From Excoecaria cochinchinensis (Eukaryota; Streptophyta; Magnoliopsida; Malpighiales; Euphorbiaceae), in assembly GCA_947683425.1 (NCBI GenBank), contig CANTUQ010000055.1, positions 5,958,501-6,022,500 on the forward strand: 64,000 nucleotides of DNA, in the 5' to 3' direction. How positions within the stretch are numbered: the stretch's first letter is position 1; the number at the start of each line of letters is the position of its first letter. Positions 11,745 to 24,579 of this stretch are shown piece after piece. The notes under the pieces are model-generated. The model was not told the origin of the DNA. It saw only the letters and a list, made by a program, of their open reading frames with translations, and did no database searches. Both the position numbers and the translations under genes were made by a program.

Positions 11745-12722
11745 CTAAGGACAGCTAGACACACGGTGCTCGGTGCTCCCACATCTAAAACACCCACCAG
11801 TGAGCCATCTACACTCACCCCGGTGAGCCTTACTGCAATGCGAACAAATGGGCATAGGCTCAGATCTACCACCCCTGCCAGAACCAAACTCAGCTGCCAA
11901 ACCTTGCTTTCTAACCCTCGTGGCTGAACCGGATGATGACTGATCTTGCGGATCCCTTGCTCTCTTACCCGAAGACGAAGAAGAAGGACCACCCCGAGAC
12001 TGATTCCTCCTCTGAGCTCTCTCTCTTAGCACCGACTCTGACCTTTCAGCCCTCATGGCAGCATCTGCAATCTGATAGTAGCTCACCCCTGGCGTGCTCA
12101 TCAAGGAGATCAAAGTTACCCTTAAAGACTCATTTAACCCAGCCTCAAAATGCTTGCATCTGAAATCATCAGTCAAGACCCCTCGCGGAGGATATCGGGA
12201 CAACCGATTAAACTCTTTCTCATAATCCAAAACCGACAAAGCCCTTTGCTTCAAACTTAGAAGCTGCGCCCATCTCGCATCCTTGTAAGTCTGAGTTACA
12301 TACTTCTTCGTGAATTCCTCAACAAAGAATTCCCATGTAACAGGATCGGGTATCTGAGGTTGTCTGCACACTAGTTCCCACCATTCATACGCCAACCCTT
12401 GAAGCAAGGCCACGGCACACTATGCTTGCAACTCAGAAGGACACCTAACTTCTCTCAAAGCCCTCTTCACCTTATCTAACCACCTCTCTGCTACCTCTGA
12501 TTCATCCAACCTAGTTCCATAAAAATCTTCAGCCCCAGCTTTCCTCAAGTTCTCCATGGGAGGCCTGGGGGCAACCACTCTCTCCAAGACCCTCGCCATG
12601 TCTTGTGACAGCCTAAACATGGCTTCAAAAGGCATGGCAGCGGCCTCGGGCGGATCCCTAGCTTGAGGGTTCACACTTTCAGCAGACTCCTCAAGCGATC
12701 CACGAGCAGAATTAGAAGCCAT
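11745..12722 (-). pseudogene. gag: Element B gag
   Basis: The start is the ATG at 12722 (MASNSARGSLEES). A stop at 12420, after 'CPSELQA', is followed in the same frame by the rest of Gag (12413-11745). The second part has the capsid segment 'YEWWELV' to 'KYVTQTYKDARW', a Ser/Arg-rich basic region, and a zinc knuckle CFRCGSTEHRVSSC (CX2CX4HX4C) preceded by a second Cys/His cluster 'CSHCSKAHRGEC'. Another stop follows CP at 11745, before the protease. Two single-base nonsense changes thus split an otherwise complete Gag, as expected of a fairly recent, silenced copy. Confidence 0.9.
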
Positions 12723-12807
12723 CTAAATAAATAAACAGAACCGCATCAGCCAACATAGCCCTAGATATAGACACATCTATACACAGCATCACATTCACAA
12801 CAACACC

Positions 12808-12842
12808 CAGAAATGCCTAAACCAGACTCTGATACCACAACT
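12808..12842 (-). other. Element B primer-binding site region
   Basis: On the minus strand, just inside the 5' LTR, the sequence reads AGTTGTGGTATCAGAGTCTGG. It contains TGGTATCAGAG, the initiator tRNA-Met type PBS. The same AGTTGTGGTAT string also occurs inside both LTR ends. Confidence 0.8.
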
Positions 12843-15103
12843 TGTAACACCCTTTATACCACAACTTGTAACACCCCCTACCTATACGTAGGCGATCCCA
12901 TCCGATAAGGAGTGAGATGCCGTATGGGTAAAGGTGTCACCACACAGATATAGGATACACATACATTCCTACACAAACATACATGCCGAAATACAGGGTA
13001 AATAAAAACTTTACAAAATCATTCATGAAAGAAGCTGATCATGCATTAATATAACGGAAAACATTACATTACTATTTGATCAACCAACAGTTACAGAAGA
13101 TAATTACATATCCTAAATATACTTATACAGATGCGGAAGCTATTACAAAATTTCATAAGAGAGTTCTATACAAAAAGAATCATCAATATACAAAATTAAG
13201 CCCTACACTACACCCAGCTGTGTTGGTCCGGCTGCGACGACTCTCCCAAGGCAACTCCTTCCACACCTGCACAGGTAAACACACCGTGCTAAGTGATAAA
13301 TGCTTAGTGGGGAAAAACATAAATCAAATGGACGGCCATTCACAATGGTCGTCAAGCAAACACATATAGATGGCATAGTCAGAAACACACATTATATAAG
13401 AGTATGAACATACAAACATATAGGGTCATACATTTTATACAACATAACTGCCTTCATATTATCATATTAGTATTCATATCCGGATAATACATTCTCATAA
13501 TAATCAAATCAGTTCAAAGCATTTAAGCACCTGCAGACTCGAGGTAGTGGATAATGAGTGAACGAACAGTACTTTATGGGTACGAGCCGATTACAGATAG
13601 TACCTTACGGGTACGAATCAAAAACCAAAGGAAACTCATTCAGCATAACAAGACTGTCACGCTCGCAACGTCTGTCATGCTCGCGACAGAGACCATAGTC
13701 TCTTTGCAGCGCGCGCGCGACGGACTTCGCGATCGCGGGGAGGAGGGAAAAGCCGGACTCTGTCGCGCTAGCGACTAAGTAGCGATCGCGACAGAGAGTC
13801 TAAATTTTGCCATCGCGGGTTCGCGATAGATCGCGTGCTCACGACAGCACAGGCAAGCATTGCGCTCTGTCGTGATCGCGACGTCGTCACGCTCGCGACA
13901 GAGAGCACATCAACTTTTGCTATCGCGAGCTCGCGATAGGGTCGCGTTCTCGCGACAGCACAGGCCAAGATCACCGGTCTCTATCGCGATCGCGACAGAG
14001 TCGGGATTTGCAAAATCTGCAGAATTTTGCAGAATTCTTCCTCTCCCAAAACTCACACACAAATCACATCCAAATGGTCTCTTACCTGAAATCCAGCCAC
14101 CCATTAACATCAATAACCACAATATAACATTTATCAACAAGTAATTTCACTTCAATCATCAATTCAAATTCACAATCTCACAATTTATCAATAACCATAA
14201 ATTTGTAGCAAAAACCCATAAATCCTCACAATCACTGCAATAATCCCATGCTCATGCAAAATTACCTTACCCAAATAAAAACCCATAACATACATGCCTT
14301 ATCAAGAACATAACACAACCTAATTTCCGAAAATCACCAAGAACACATGCATAAACCCATTTACATACAAAATAATAAATTTCCCAAACCTTGAAATCCT
14401 TTGCTCCTAATGCTTAGACCCACTAGATCCCGCCTTCTCTTTACCCTTGGGTTCATGAGGAGGCTCAACTAAGCACAACCCAACAAAACCCACAATAAAG
14501 TAACTCTAGATTAAAACCCAAATCCAAAAAATATGAAGAAGATGATGAACTAGATGAAGAAAAGAAGAGCAAATGCAATTGATTTACCTCTAAAAATGCT
14601 AAAGAATGATCAATCCCCACCAACTAAGCCTTGATTCCAAGCTAGGGTTCTTAGAGGAAGAGAAAAGGAAGAAGAAGAGAGTGAGGGGAAGAAGAACGTG
14701 AAATGGAGGCAGCCACCGTCCCCCCTCTCTTCTCTTTTCTTTTTCTTTTTCTTTTTCCTAACCCTAGACAAGTGTCACTTCCCTATTAGTGGGATTTAAT
14801 CACTCACACCCAAAACACATGCATCACATACACACAAGACTCTCCCAACTAATGCATATCCTACAATTATGTGAACACACACACTCCAGCACAGCCCCAT
14901 AACACATCCTACAAACATATGAGTAAACACACCCAAGTGCAACCCAACTAATTCACACCCTAACACCACACATGCACCCACATGCTAGCAAAACTCTTAA
15001 AACATGCATTTTTACCCAAAATTCCCTTTACACTTGCCACAACTCACATAATACACATGCACAAACATGGCTCATTCTACTAGGGGGCAAATAGAGCGTG
15101 ATA
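12843..15103 (-). repeat. Element B 5' LTR (with internal deletion)
   Basis: 2261 bp against 2573 bp for the other copy. Most of the difference is one deletion of about 345 bp: the right copy jumps at 13625 from GAATCAAAAACCA straight to AAGGAAACTCATTC, while the left copy has 6368-6714 in between. Short ACCA microhomology lies at the junction. The TCGCGA cluster (13651-14003) has two short extra segments compared with the left copy. Confidence 0.88.
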
Positions 15104-15108
15104 ATTTA

Positions 15109-15700
15109 AAAGTAAGTATGTGACTTGGGAGTACAAGGATGCCAAGTGGGCACAGTTTTTGAGTCTGAAGCAGAGGGCGATGACTGTCTGAGAATTTGAG
15201 AAGGAGTTTAACCGATTCGCCATGTATGCTCCTGAGGGTGTTCTGATTGAGGAATTTAGATGTCAACATTTTGAGACTGGGTTGAATGAGTCTTTAAGGG
15301 TTATACTAATTTCACTGATGAGTACTCCGAGTGTTGGGTACTATCAGATTGTGCAAGCTGCAGTGCGGGCTGAGAGCTCGGAGTCGATTTTGAGAGAAAG
15401 GGCTCAGAGGAGGAATCCCTCTCATGGAGGATCTTCTTCGTCCCCGGGTAAGAGGTCCCGAAACCCACATGATGATTCATGTTTAAGCCCAGCTTCGAGA
15501 GGCAGGAGGCAGGGTTCAGCTATGAGTATGAGTTCTGGCAGAAGTGGTTTTGGAAATAGGACGGATGTTATGCCTGAGTGTTCTCACTATAGGAAGCACT
15601 ATTTGGGTGAGTGTAGATGGCTCACGGGTGGATGTTTTAGATGTGGTAGCACTGATCACTACTTGGCAAACTGTCCGAGGTATAATGATGCTTCTGGTGA
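15109..15700 (+). pseudogene. gag: Element A gag, C-terminal half (3' of insertion B)
   Basis: The Gag frame resumes after the TSD as 'KYVTWEYKDAKWAQ', matching 'KYVTQTYKDARWAQ' of B. A TGA follows 'RAMTV' (about 15190); from 15222 the frame is open to 16175. It contains the Ser/Arg-rich basic stretch (~15400-15530) and the zinc knuckle CFRCGSTDHYLANC (about 15632-15673), an intact CX2CX4HX4C. The first Cys/His cluster has lost one Cys ('CSHYRKHYLGEC' where B has CSHC). Gag and protease are in one frame here, as in single-ORF chromoviruses. Confidence 0.85.
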
Positions 15701-18700
15701 TCAGCATGAGGCTAGTAGAGTCAGCTCTAATGCTCTGCAAGCGAGTCATAGTAGAGGCCGAGGTAGAGGTCGAGGTGGCCGACCTAGAGATGGAGCTACG
15801 TCGGAGTCAGTTGAGCATCTTATGGCGGTGCCAGCTAGAGCTTATGCTATTAGAGCTCAGGAGGAGCAGGATGCCCCTGATGTGATAGTCGGTAAGTTTC
15901 TACTCCTTGACACTGAATTATATGCTCTAATTGACCCTGGTTCCACACACTCATATTTGTGCACGGATAAGTTAAGTGATAAGTTGCATGATGTAGATCT
16001 GTTAGACTATGAGATTTGTGTGACCAGTCCCTTAGGGCATAGTGTCAATGTGAGTAGGGTGCATAGGTATTGTCCTCTTTTGGTCGAAGGAGCTGAGTTC
16101 CCTGCGGATTTGATTGAGTTGACTTTTAGAGAGTTTGATTTGATCTTGGGTATGGATTGGCTTAGTAAGCACTGAGCAGTGGTTAATTGTCATAGGAAGG
16201 TAGTTGTGCTTCGGGATGGAGATCAGTCTTCTGTGGTTGTTAAGGGTTTGGGTTCTAGTTCTCTAAGCAATGTGTTTTTCTCTATGCAAGCTAAGAGGTT
16301 TATAAGGAAGGGTTACGAGATGTTTTTAGTAGTAGTGTTGGATTCTAAGCGTGATCAGGTTCGGATTGAGGATATTCCAGTGGTTAGGGAGTTTGGAGAT
16401 GTTTTCCCTAGTGAATTGCCTTGTTTGCCTCCGGAGAGGGAGGTGGAGTTATCCATAGAGATAGTGCCGGGTATTTTGCCCATTTCTAAAGTGCCTTATC
16501 AGATGGCTCTTGTAGAGTTGAGAGAACTCAAAACTCAGCTACAAGGGCTATTGGATAAGGGATTTATTAGACCCAGTATATCTCTATAGGGAGCTCCGGT
16601 GTTATTTGTGAAGAAGAAGGATGGTTCTTTGAGGATGTGTATCGATTATAGGCAACTCAATAAGGTCACAGTGAAGAATAAGTACCCTTTGCCTAGAGTC
16701 AAGGATTTGTTTGATCAGATTAGAGGTGCGGAAGTCTTTTCGAAGATTGATCTTCGGTCGGGTTATTAACAGCTGCGGGTTCAGGATGCAAATGTGGTTC
16801 AGACTACATTTCAAACTCGGTATGGCCACTATGAGTTTCTTGTGATGCCGTTTGGTTTGACCAATGCATCAGCTGCTTTTATGGATTCTATGAACCGAGT
16901 GTTTAGGCCATATCTTCACCGATTTGTAGTGGTGTTCATAGATGATATTTTGGTCTACTCGAGGGATGAGAGTGAACACGAAGAGCATCTCCAGTTGGTT
17001 TTGCAAGTGTTAAGGGACCATCAGTTGTTTGTGAAGCTTAGCAAGTGTGACTTTTGGCTTCGGGAAGTGTCTTTCTTGGGGCATATTATTTCGCATCAGG
17101 GTATCCAAGTTGATCCGTCTATGATAGAGGCGATTGTTAATTGGAAAGCACCTAAGAATATTCCGAAAGTGAGAAGCTTTCTTGGTCTAGCGGGCTACTA
17201 CCGTCAGTTTGTGAAGGGTTTCTCAGTTATTGCCACTCCTATGACGAGGTTGTTGAGGAAAGGAGTTAGGTTTGAGTGGTCGGATAAGTGTCAGGCTTGC
17301 TTTGAGAAGTTAAAGAGGTTGTTAGTCGAAGCTCCTGTACTTACTCAACCCATCATGGGTAAATAGTTTGTAATATACAGCGATGCTTCAGGTGTTAGAA
17401 TTAGATGCGTGTTGATGCAAGAGGGGAAAGTTGTAGCTTATGCTTCCCGTCAGTTGAAGCCACATGAGGGGAATTATCGGACACACGATTTTGAATTGGC
17501 GGCCGTGATCTTTGCTTTGAAGATTTGGCGGCATTATCTGTATGGGGAGAAGTGTAGGATCTTTACGGATCATAAGAGTTTGAAGTATCTCCTCACGCAC
17601 AAAGAGTTGAACATGAGGCAGCACCGATGGTTAGAGTTGTTCAAGGACTGTAACTGCATTTTGGATTATCATCGGGTTAAGGCCAATGTAGTTGCAGATG
17701 CTCTGAGTAGGAAGTAAGTTTTGGCCTTATTTTTTAGACGGTTTAGATGGAGATTTGATTCAGAAGGGGCTTTGGTTGCCCAATTAAGAGTTAAGCCTAC
17801 CTTGAGATAGTTGATAGTGGATGCCTAGAAGTATGATGAGAGATTGCAACGGGTTCTGCAAGAGGTCCAATATGGTAAACGGTCAGAATTCTCGGTTTTG
17901 GATGGGGTACTTATGTATAGGAATCGTTTGTGTGTGCCCGAGAATGATGAGTTAAGGAAATAGTTTTTGAGTGAGGTACACACTACGGCTTTCACTATGC
18001 ATCCCGGTGGTGAGAAAATGTATCGGGACATGAAGCAATTCTATTGGTGGTCCGACATGAAGAGAGACATTGTGGATTTTGTGGCAAAGTGTTTGAGTTG
18101 TCAGCAGGTAAAGGCTGAGCACCAAGTATCTTCGGGATTGCTCACTCCTTTGCCTGTCCCGGAGTGGAAATGGGATGATATTGCTATGGATTTCGTGTCG
18201 GGTTTACCGTTGACTCAGAGGAAACATGACTCGGTTTGGGTGATTGTAGATCGACTTACGAAGTCAGCTCATTTTTTGCCGGTTAGAGTGGATTATCCGA
18301 TGGATAAGTTGGCTAGTATCTATGTGAATTAAGTGGTTAGATTGCATAGAGTGCCGTTGTCTATAGTTTCAGATCGAGATCCAAGGTTCACATCGAAGTT
18401 TTGGAAAGAGTTGCAAAGAGCTTTGGCTACCATGTTGAATTTCATCACGGTATTTTATCCTCAGACATATGGGCAGTCAGAGAGGGCATTCAGATTTTAG
18501 AGAATATGTTGCGAGCTTGTGCCTTGGAATTTTTTGGCAATTGGGATAGATATGTATAGCTTATAGATTTTGCCTACAACAATAGTTATCAGTCGAGCAT
18601 CGGTATGTCATCGTATGAGGCTTTGTATGGTCAGCCATGCAGGACTCCCGTTTGCTGGACAGAGCTGACCGAGCGTTCTGTTATTGGGCCAAAGTTGGTT

Positions 18701-19200
18701 TGAGATATTGAGGAGAAGATCAGAGTTGTGCAGCGAAATCTGAAGGTGGCTAAGGATAGGCAGAAATCCTATGCTAACCTGAAGAGGAAAGATATTCAGT
18801 TTGAGATTAGGGACAAAGTTTTCCTTAAGGTTTCACCTTGGAGGAAAGTGTTGAGATTTGGTTTATTGGACATTACAAGGTGTTAGCTAAGGTTGGTCTG
18901 ATAGTCTATAGGTTGGCTTTACCGATGTAGTTGGAGACGTTGCACGATGTTTTTCATGTTTTCATGCTTCGTCGATATAAATCAGACCCTTCGCATGTGT
19001 TGTCGGTTTAAGATGTGCAAGTGTAGTTGGATTATTCGTATGATGAGGAACCGAAGGCCATTTTAGCTCGGGAAGTGAGATAGTTGAGGAATAAGCAAGT
19101 CCCTTTGGTCAAAGTGTTATGGCATCATCATGGAGTTGAGGATGCAACTTGGGAACCAGAGGCAACGATGAGGGCTCAGTATCTGTAGCTTTTCTATTCA
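15701..19200 (+). pseudogene. pol: Element A pol (PR, RT, RNase H, integrase, chromodomain)
   Basis: Domains in order: aspartic protease with DPGST at about 15935-15950; RT ~16380-17060 with polymerase motif FIDD at 16935-16946; RNase H ~17370-17720 ('IFTDHKSLKYL'); integrase zinc domain ~17975-18115 (HPGGEKM, CLSCQQ), core with 'AMDFVSGLP' and 'IVSDRDPRF'; a degraded GPY/F region (~18830-18930) and chromodomain (~19060-19190). Nonsense changes are numerous: after SKH (16173), within 'SISL' (16587), after GYY (near 16768), after GK (17366), in the RNase H-integrase linker, after YVN (18332) and several later. Most are single-base changes at codons that B keeps open. Confidence 0.9.
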
Positions 19201-19205
19201 GGTGA

Positions 19206-19243
19206 GAATTTTGAGGACGAAATTCTTATTAGTAGGGGAGAGT
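19206..19243 (+). other. Element A polypurine tract with upstream AGGA-loop hairpin
   Basis: GAATTTTG-AGGA-CGAAATTC (19206-19225) can form an 8-bp stem with one T·G pair. AGGGGAGAG (19234-19242) is the polypurine tract priming plus-strand DNA; the LTR begins at 19244. The hairpin overlaps the pol tail codons for NFEDEIL. Confidence 0.75.
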
Positions 19244-21853
19244 TGGAACACCCCATTTGCCCCCTAGAAGTTGGAGCCATTTGTGCATGTGTGCATTGGG
19301 TGTGTTTTTGCATGTGATAAGAGTATTTTGGGTAAAATGCATGTTTTATGAGTTTTATTATAGTGTGAGAGCCTATAGAGTCATGGGATGTGAGTGTGTG
19401 GGTTGCATTAGTGCGTGCATACTCACATGTTGGTAGGGTGTGCATTAGTGAGGATAGCATTGTGTGTGTGTAATGCATGCTTGTTGGGTATGAGTGGTTA
19501 ATCTCCACTAATGAGGAAATGACATGTGTCTAGGGTTAGGAAAAGAAATAGAAGAAGGAAGAGAAATAGGGAAAAAGCATAATTTGTTTCTTCATTTCCC
19601 GTTTCTCTCCCCTCTCTACCCTTCTTCTTCCCTTTCTCTTCTCAAGAGTGCCCTAGCTTGGATCCAAGTAAGTGTGGTGGAAATTGATCATCTCTTGACC
19701 CTCAATTAGTAAGTTTTGTAGCATTTCTTCTTCTTCATCTTCTTCTCTTCTTCGTTTTTGGTTTGGGGTTTTAATCTAGGGTTGTGTTTTGTATGATTTA
19801 TGGGTATCGTTTCTAGTTGAGCCTCCTCGCGATCCCAAGGGAAAGGAGAAGGCGTGTGGTAGTGGTACGAAGTGATTGGAGCTAAGGAATTTCAGGTTTG
19901 GGATTTTTGTTTGGAATTTGATTGTTTAATGTTCATATGGTGATTTATGCCTTTGTATGTGATCTCTAGAAAATTAATGTTTGATGAGGCATATTGTAGT
20001 GTTAATGTTATGGGTAATTATTTAATTTGAGTTATGATGCACGAATGTTGAAGTATTAAACAATTATTGAAGTTGATGAATATTTACTTAAATTTCTGGG
20101 TCGGTGTTCTTGAGGAGTTTGATTTTGATGATGCATGATTTTGATTGTGTTAAATGTGGATCTAGGTTGTGGTTGGTCTTAATTGTGGTGTTGGGAAGGT
20201 TGATCTGAAGGTAAGATAAAGTTGGGTTGACGTATATTTGAGTTTGGAAATTTTGTTGTTTTGAAAGTGAGGAAATCGGCAGAAATTCGCGCAAGAGCTG
20301 GAAATCACGACGATATCGCCACAGGGCTCAGTTATTTCAGCCCTTGTGCGAGGTCGAGCGGATTTGCGTGGCCGAGCGGCTGGGCTGCCAAATGCTCGTA
20401 GTGAGAGCTATCTGTCGCGAGCACGACGCCTGTCGTGAGTGCGATAAGGCGCTCGACTACCTAGCAAATTGCACTGCCGAGCGCTCGACTGCCGAGCGGG
20501 TTGGGCTGTTGAGCTCGTAGCGAGAGCTCTCTGTCGCGAGCGCAAAACTTGTCGCTAGCACGATAGAGAGCTCGGCTACAAGATAGTTCGGGGAAATCCC
20601 CCGTCGCAAGCACGTGCCTGCGCGTGACGCGACAGCCTTTGTTGGCAGCTCACTGTCATGAGCGCGACGATCGGTGCGAGCGCAACAATGAGGTATGTTT
20701 CTATTTTTGCGCGATCGCGATAGGGGGCAAGTTATGCCTCTGTCGCGAGCACGACACCCCTCATTTCAAAATTGTGTTTTCTTTTGTGATTTTCGATGTT
20801 TATTTTTCGAGCTTGTGATGTTATTAGAATAATTGTTGGACTATTTTATGAAGTATATGAGTATAATTGGGTGTATTATGCATGTATAATTTTATAAATT
20901 ATATAAATGTGAATTAATGAATTATGCATGACCTGTAAGAGTCAGTCTAGTGGATAGTTAGGCATGCCTAAAAGAGTCCTTTTGCTGCAGCCTCTGTACT
21001 GTTCTGGACCCTGATCAGGTCCCTATTTAGTTCCTCGTGAACTTCTACGTGTTCGGATCTTGTTTAAGATTCCTCTATAAAATGTTTTGAAAAGAGATAA
21101 AATGATATTGTTTTCCCGATTCGCACCCATAAAGTACCGCTATGTGACGATTCGTACCCGTAAGGTACCTCTATGCATTTACATGTTATCCACTACCTTG
21201 AGTCAGCAGGTGTTTTGATTTGTTCTGATGTGATTAAAAGTATGTGAATCCGAATGAGTATGATTATAAGCATATGGAAATGATTATGAGCTTTTGAATG
21301 CTATAAATGTGATTCAGTTATGATTATTCGATATGATATTCAGCATATGCCATTATGAATATTTATTGCCTTGATGACCATTGTGAATGGCCGTCCATAT
21401 ATTATTGTTGTGTTTCCCCACTAAGCATGATCGCTTAGCATAGTGTTTTCACCCTTACAGGTGTGAAAGGTGTATAGCTTTTGGGAGAGTCGCTGCCAGT
21501 CAAGCCAACACAGAGGGATTAGTGTTAGGGCTTTATTTTTGTAGTATGATTCTTTTGTAATAGAACTCTCTTTGTATTTTGTATTTTGTTAAGCTTCCGC
21601 TATATATATATCTCTCTAACAGTTGTAACTATGTAATAACAGTTGTGATCAGAACATTATTGTAATGAATTTTTGTTATATTAATGAATGATCATTCTGA
21701 TGCTCTGAAAAGTTTTATTTTTCGCTATATTTTAGTATGTATAAGGTGTTTGAATATCTGTTTCTGTATCCTTTATGTGGTGACACCCCTGCTCATACGG
21801 CATCTCACTCCCTTGTAGATGGGTTCGCCTATATATGGGAAGGGGGTGTTACA
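19244..21853 (+). repeat. Element A 3' LTR
   Basis: 2610 bp, from TGGAACACC to GGGTGTTACA. It has the same layout as the 5' LTR: CpG cluster 20300-20757, TACCC(G/A)TAA repeats near 21120-21170, hairpin CTAAGC-ATGATC-GCTTAG at 21421-21438 (one stem pair weaker than in the 5' LTR). The terminal bases abut TSD TCACT. Confidence 0.9.
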
Positions 21854-21858
21854 TCACT

Positions 21859-22974
21859 GATCCAGAGCAGAGTAGCAACATGAAGAAGTCTAGATATAAT
21901 AGTGTTGCCCCACTTATTTTCATGATCGGGTCTAATCAGCCTAAATGGTACGTATTAAAAAACTTGTTTGCTAGTGAATATGTCGCTATCACACACCATG
22001 AGCAGAAGGTGAGTGAAAAAGGGATTCCCGTGGTGACTATTGACTGTTGGTCCACTAGTGAGAATGGAGATGATAATAATGAAGATGAAGAGCTTGCTAA
22101 CCTATGGGGCTCAGAGAATGAAATCGGAGTAGTGACCCTAAGCGGAAGGGTAGTTTCGGAGGTAGATAAACCATAGGATCCAATGCCTCTACCCCTAGAG
22201 AATGAGCCAGAAGAAAACCAGATAATGAAATAATTGAAAAAGACATCAGCTCAGATATCGATCTAGGACTTGCTAAGGCAGTCACCATCGCGTAGGCAAA
22301 TATTAGTAGAAACCCGATGTGAATCCACTTTAGCGACCACTATTTCCCCCACTGAGCTATTGGATATCGTAAAAGGAAGCTCTAGGGAAAGCTTAGTTTA
22401 CTCAGACGCAGATTTTCCAGCAGAAGGCTGCAACCACAATCACCCTCTATACATAAGGGCGCATATCAATAAAAAACATACAGAATGTGTAATGCTTGAC
22501 GATGGGCCATCTATTAATGTGTGCCCTTTGATGGTGATCTCTGTATTTGGACTAAATGAGAGTATGTTGAGCAAATCCGACCTTACAATCACTGCATATG
22601 ATAATTCTCGAAGATAAGCCTCAGGAAGTTTTTAAGTGATGGTGAAGATAGGGCAAGTCAAAACAAAAGCAAAATTCATGGTCCTCCCTATTCCTATGAG
22701 CTTTTCAGCATTGTCAGGGAGACCATGGTTCCACAGGTTGGGAGGAGTACCTTCGACTTTACACCAGATGATAAAAATCACACATGAAGGGCAAGTAGTG
22801 ACAATCAGAGCTGCTAGGGAAAATCAGGTTTCCATTTTAGAGATTTCAAAGCAGCCTTTCAGCAGGTTTCATATATCTATGATAAGCGGGGAAGAAGATA
22901 ACATGGAATGCCCTCAGATGGTAAACATAATGAAAAAGATTGAAAAGGTCTCGAGTACAAAGGCACAACAATGA
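21859..22974 (+). pseudogene. pol: Element T gag-pol linker and aspartic protease
   Basis: After insertion A the T frame resumes. 21859-22176 is a linker with an acidic patch. The protease (about 22430-22617) has 'VMLDDGPSINVCPLMV', the position where Tat proteases carry the catalytic D-N-G-S-S; here it is D-D-G-P-S, so the Asp is kept but the flap-side residues differ. It is followed (22636-22974) by the conserved post-protease segment 'LSGRPWFHRLGGVPSTLHQM'. Stops lie at 22176, 22617 and near 22635. These fit the Tat lineage and not the chromoviruses A, B and D. Confidence 0.8.
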
Positions 22975-24554
22975 AGAGCAAGAAGACAATAGGCGAGATC
23001 CCTCACATCACAGAAAGTTTTGTGACGACCACCTTAGTCTGTGCCTATGTCAGAGAAGCTGTACCTCATTGGATAAATGGTAAAATAATTACAGGGTTTA
23101 AGGTGTTCAATAATGTCTTTGATTGGGGCATTGGAGTTATCAAGCAGATTGAGGGCTTTTAGGATGAGGAAGTCATGACCCAATGCGTTGTTTGGGATCG
23201 AGATGCACTCGGGGAGATTGTTACAGATAGGCTTTTGGCCACTAGAGTGAAAGGAAAGGAGAAGGTGGAAGACGAAGCTGCGAAGAAGCGGGACAAGTTC
23301 CCATAAGAGGTTACCAAAGAGCCTCTAAAATGCCAAGATATTACCCAACCGTCAATTGCAACATCTGCATCGGCGAAGAAAGAAGATGATAGTGATTTAG
23401 ATTTTCTTTTTGTTCCAGAACTTTTCAATAATGGTGTTTCTGACTCTATTTTCATTAATAAGATGAATAATTTTGCATACTTGTGTGATGTTTCCAGTGA
23501 TTTCACCATGCATAATTATGAACATGACTCATTCATATTTGACATTGATTCAACTGATACAACTCCATTTAATCTTGGAATTTTGGAAAATCCAAAGGAA
23601 ATCTTGATAGCATCTAATGTAACTCTTGAAGAGAGATTAAAATTTGAGAGAATCTTAAAAAAATATGAAAAAGTCTTTGCTTGGACCTACGAAGACATGC
23701 TAGTAATCAATCGTGAAATTGCTGAACACGCCATACCTATTTATCTAAATCTCAAACTAGTTAAGGAAAAACTTAGAAGGCTTAGACCAGAATGGGCAGA
23801 AAAGGTCAAGGAAGAGGTCCATAAGCAAATTGAGGCTAAGTTCCTTATAAATCTTCAATACCCAACTTGGTTGGCGAATATGGTTCCAGTGGCCAAAAAG
23901 AACGGCAAAGTGCGTGTATGTGTGGACTACCAAGATGTGAACAAAGCTTGCCCAAAAGATGATTTCCCATTGCCTCATATCGATATTTTAGTGGACAGTG
24001 TAGCCGCCAGCATGATGTATAGCTTTGTGGATGGGTATGCTGGGTATAATCAGATCTTCAACAAGATAGTTGATCAGATTAAGACGGCCTTTATCACAGA
24101 GTGGTGAACATTTACCTATAGGGTGATGCCTTTCGAGTTGAAAAATGCAGGTGCAGCCTACCAAAGAATGAGCACTAAAATTCTCAATGATTTGATTCAC
24201 AAAGAAGTACAAGTGTATGTCGACGATATGATGATCAAATCGGCCACTAGGGAAGGTCATTTCAAGGCTTTAGAAAAGTTCTTTAAGAGGATTGACAAAT
24301 ACAATTTGCACCTTAACCGAAAGAAATATATCTTTTGAGTTACCTCGAGAAAACTTTTAGGTCATGTGGTGAGTCAAAGAGGGAGTGAGATCAATCCCGA
24401 TAACGTCAAAGCTATCAGAGAAATGCCGGTACTGCTGAATGAAAAGGAGGTTAGAAGTTTCTTGGGAAAGTTACAGTACATCAGTAGATTCATCACCAAG
24501 CTTACTTCAGTTGCAAGCCTATCTTCAAACTGCTCAGGAAGAATCGGCCTATGA
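22975..24554 (+). pseudogene. pol: Element T reverse transcriptase
   Basis: A linker (22975-23460) leads into RT. The open piece 23463-24107 holds the RT N-terminal fingers: 'FLINLQYPTWLANMVPVAKK', 'VRVCVDYQDVNKACPKDDF' and 'PLPHIDILVD', classic Tat/Ogre RT. The palm motif YVDD is at 24216-24227 and is intact. A TGA near 24106 separates it from fingers, another stop lies at 24338, and the connection continues 'VRSFLGKLQYISRFI' to 24554. It copied the element RNA into DNA in the cytoplasmic particle; now inactive because of the stops. Confidence 0.85.
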
Positions 24555-24579
24555 TATAGAACGATGACTGTTAGAAGGC

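Larger units (their letters stand above)
5584..15103 (-). mobile_element. Element B: Tekay/Del-like chromovirus inserted in A gag, opposite orientation
   Basis: A full element on the minus strand bounded by perfect TSD ATTTA (5579-5583 and 15104-15108). In its own orientation the 5' LTR is 15103-12843 and the 3' LTR 8156-5584. Order: PBS, gag, PR-RT-RNH-INT-chromodomain, PPT. Its LTRs are clearly homologous to those of A (for example the segment containing CATACGGCATCTCACTCC), so B is a close relative that jumped into A. LTR copies differ at about 3% of the first ~270 bases by hand count, consistent with B being younger than A. Only a handful of stops and frameshifts disable it. Confidence 0.93.
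2397..21853 (+). mobile_element. Element A: Tekay/Del-like chromovirus inserted in T gag, itself split by B
   Basis: A complete LTR retrotransposon bounded by a perfect 5-bp TSD, TCACT (2392-2396 and 21854-21858). LTRs are 2397-5030 and 19244-21853, starting TGTAAC/TGGAAC and ending GTGTTACA. It has an iMet-type PBS, a gag-pol with C-terminal chromodomain and a PPT, all on the + strand. Long LTRs plus chromodomain favour the Tekay/Del clade of chromoviruses. The two LTRs differ at roughly 7% of their first ~270 bases by hand count, so it is fairly old. Element B (5584-15103) interrupts its gag. Confidence 0.92.
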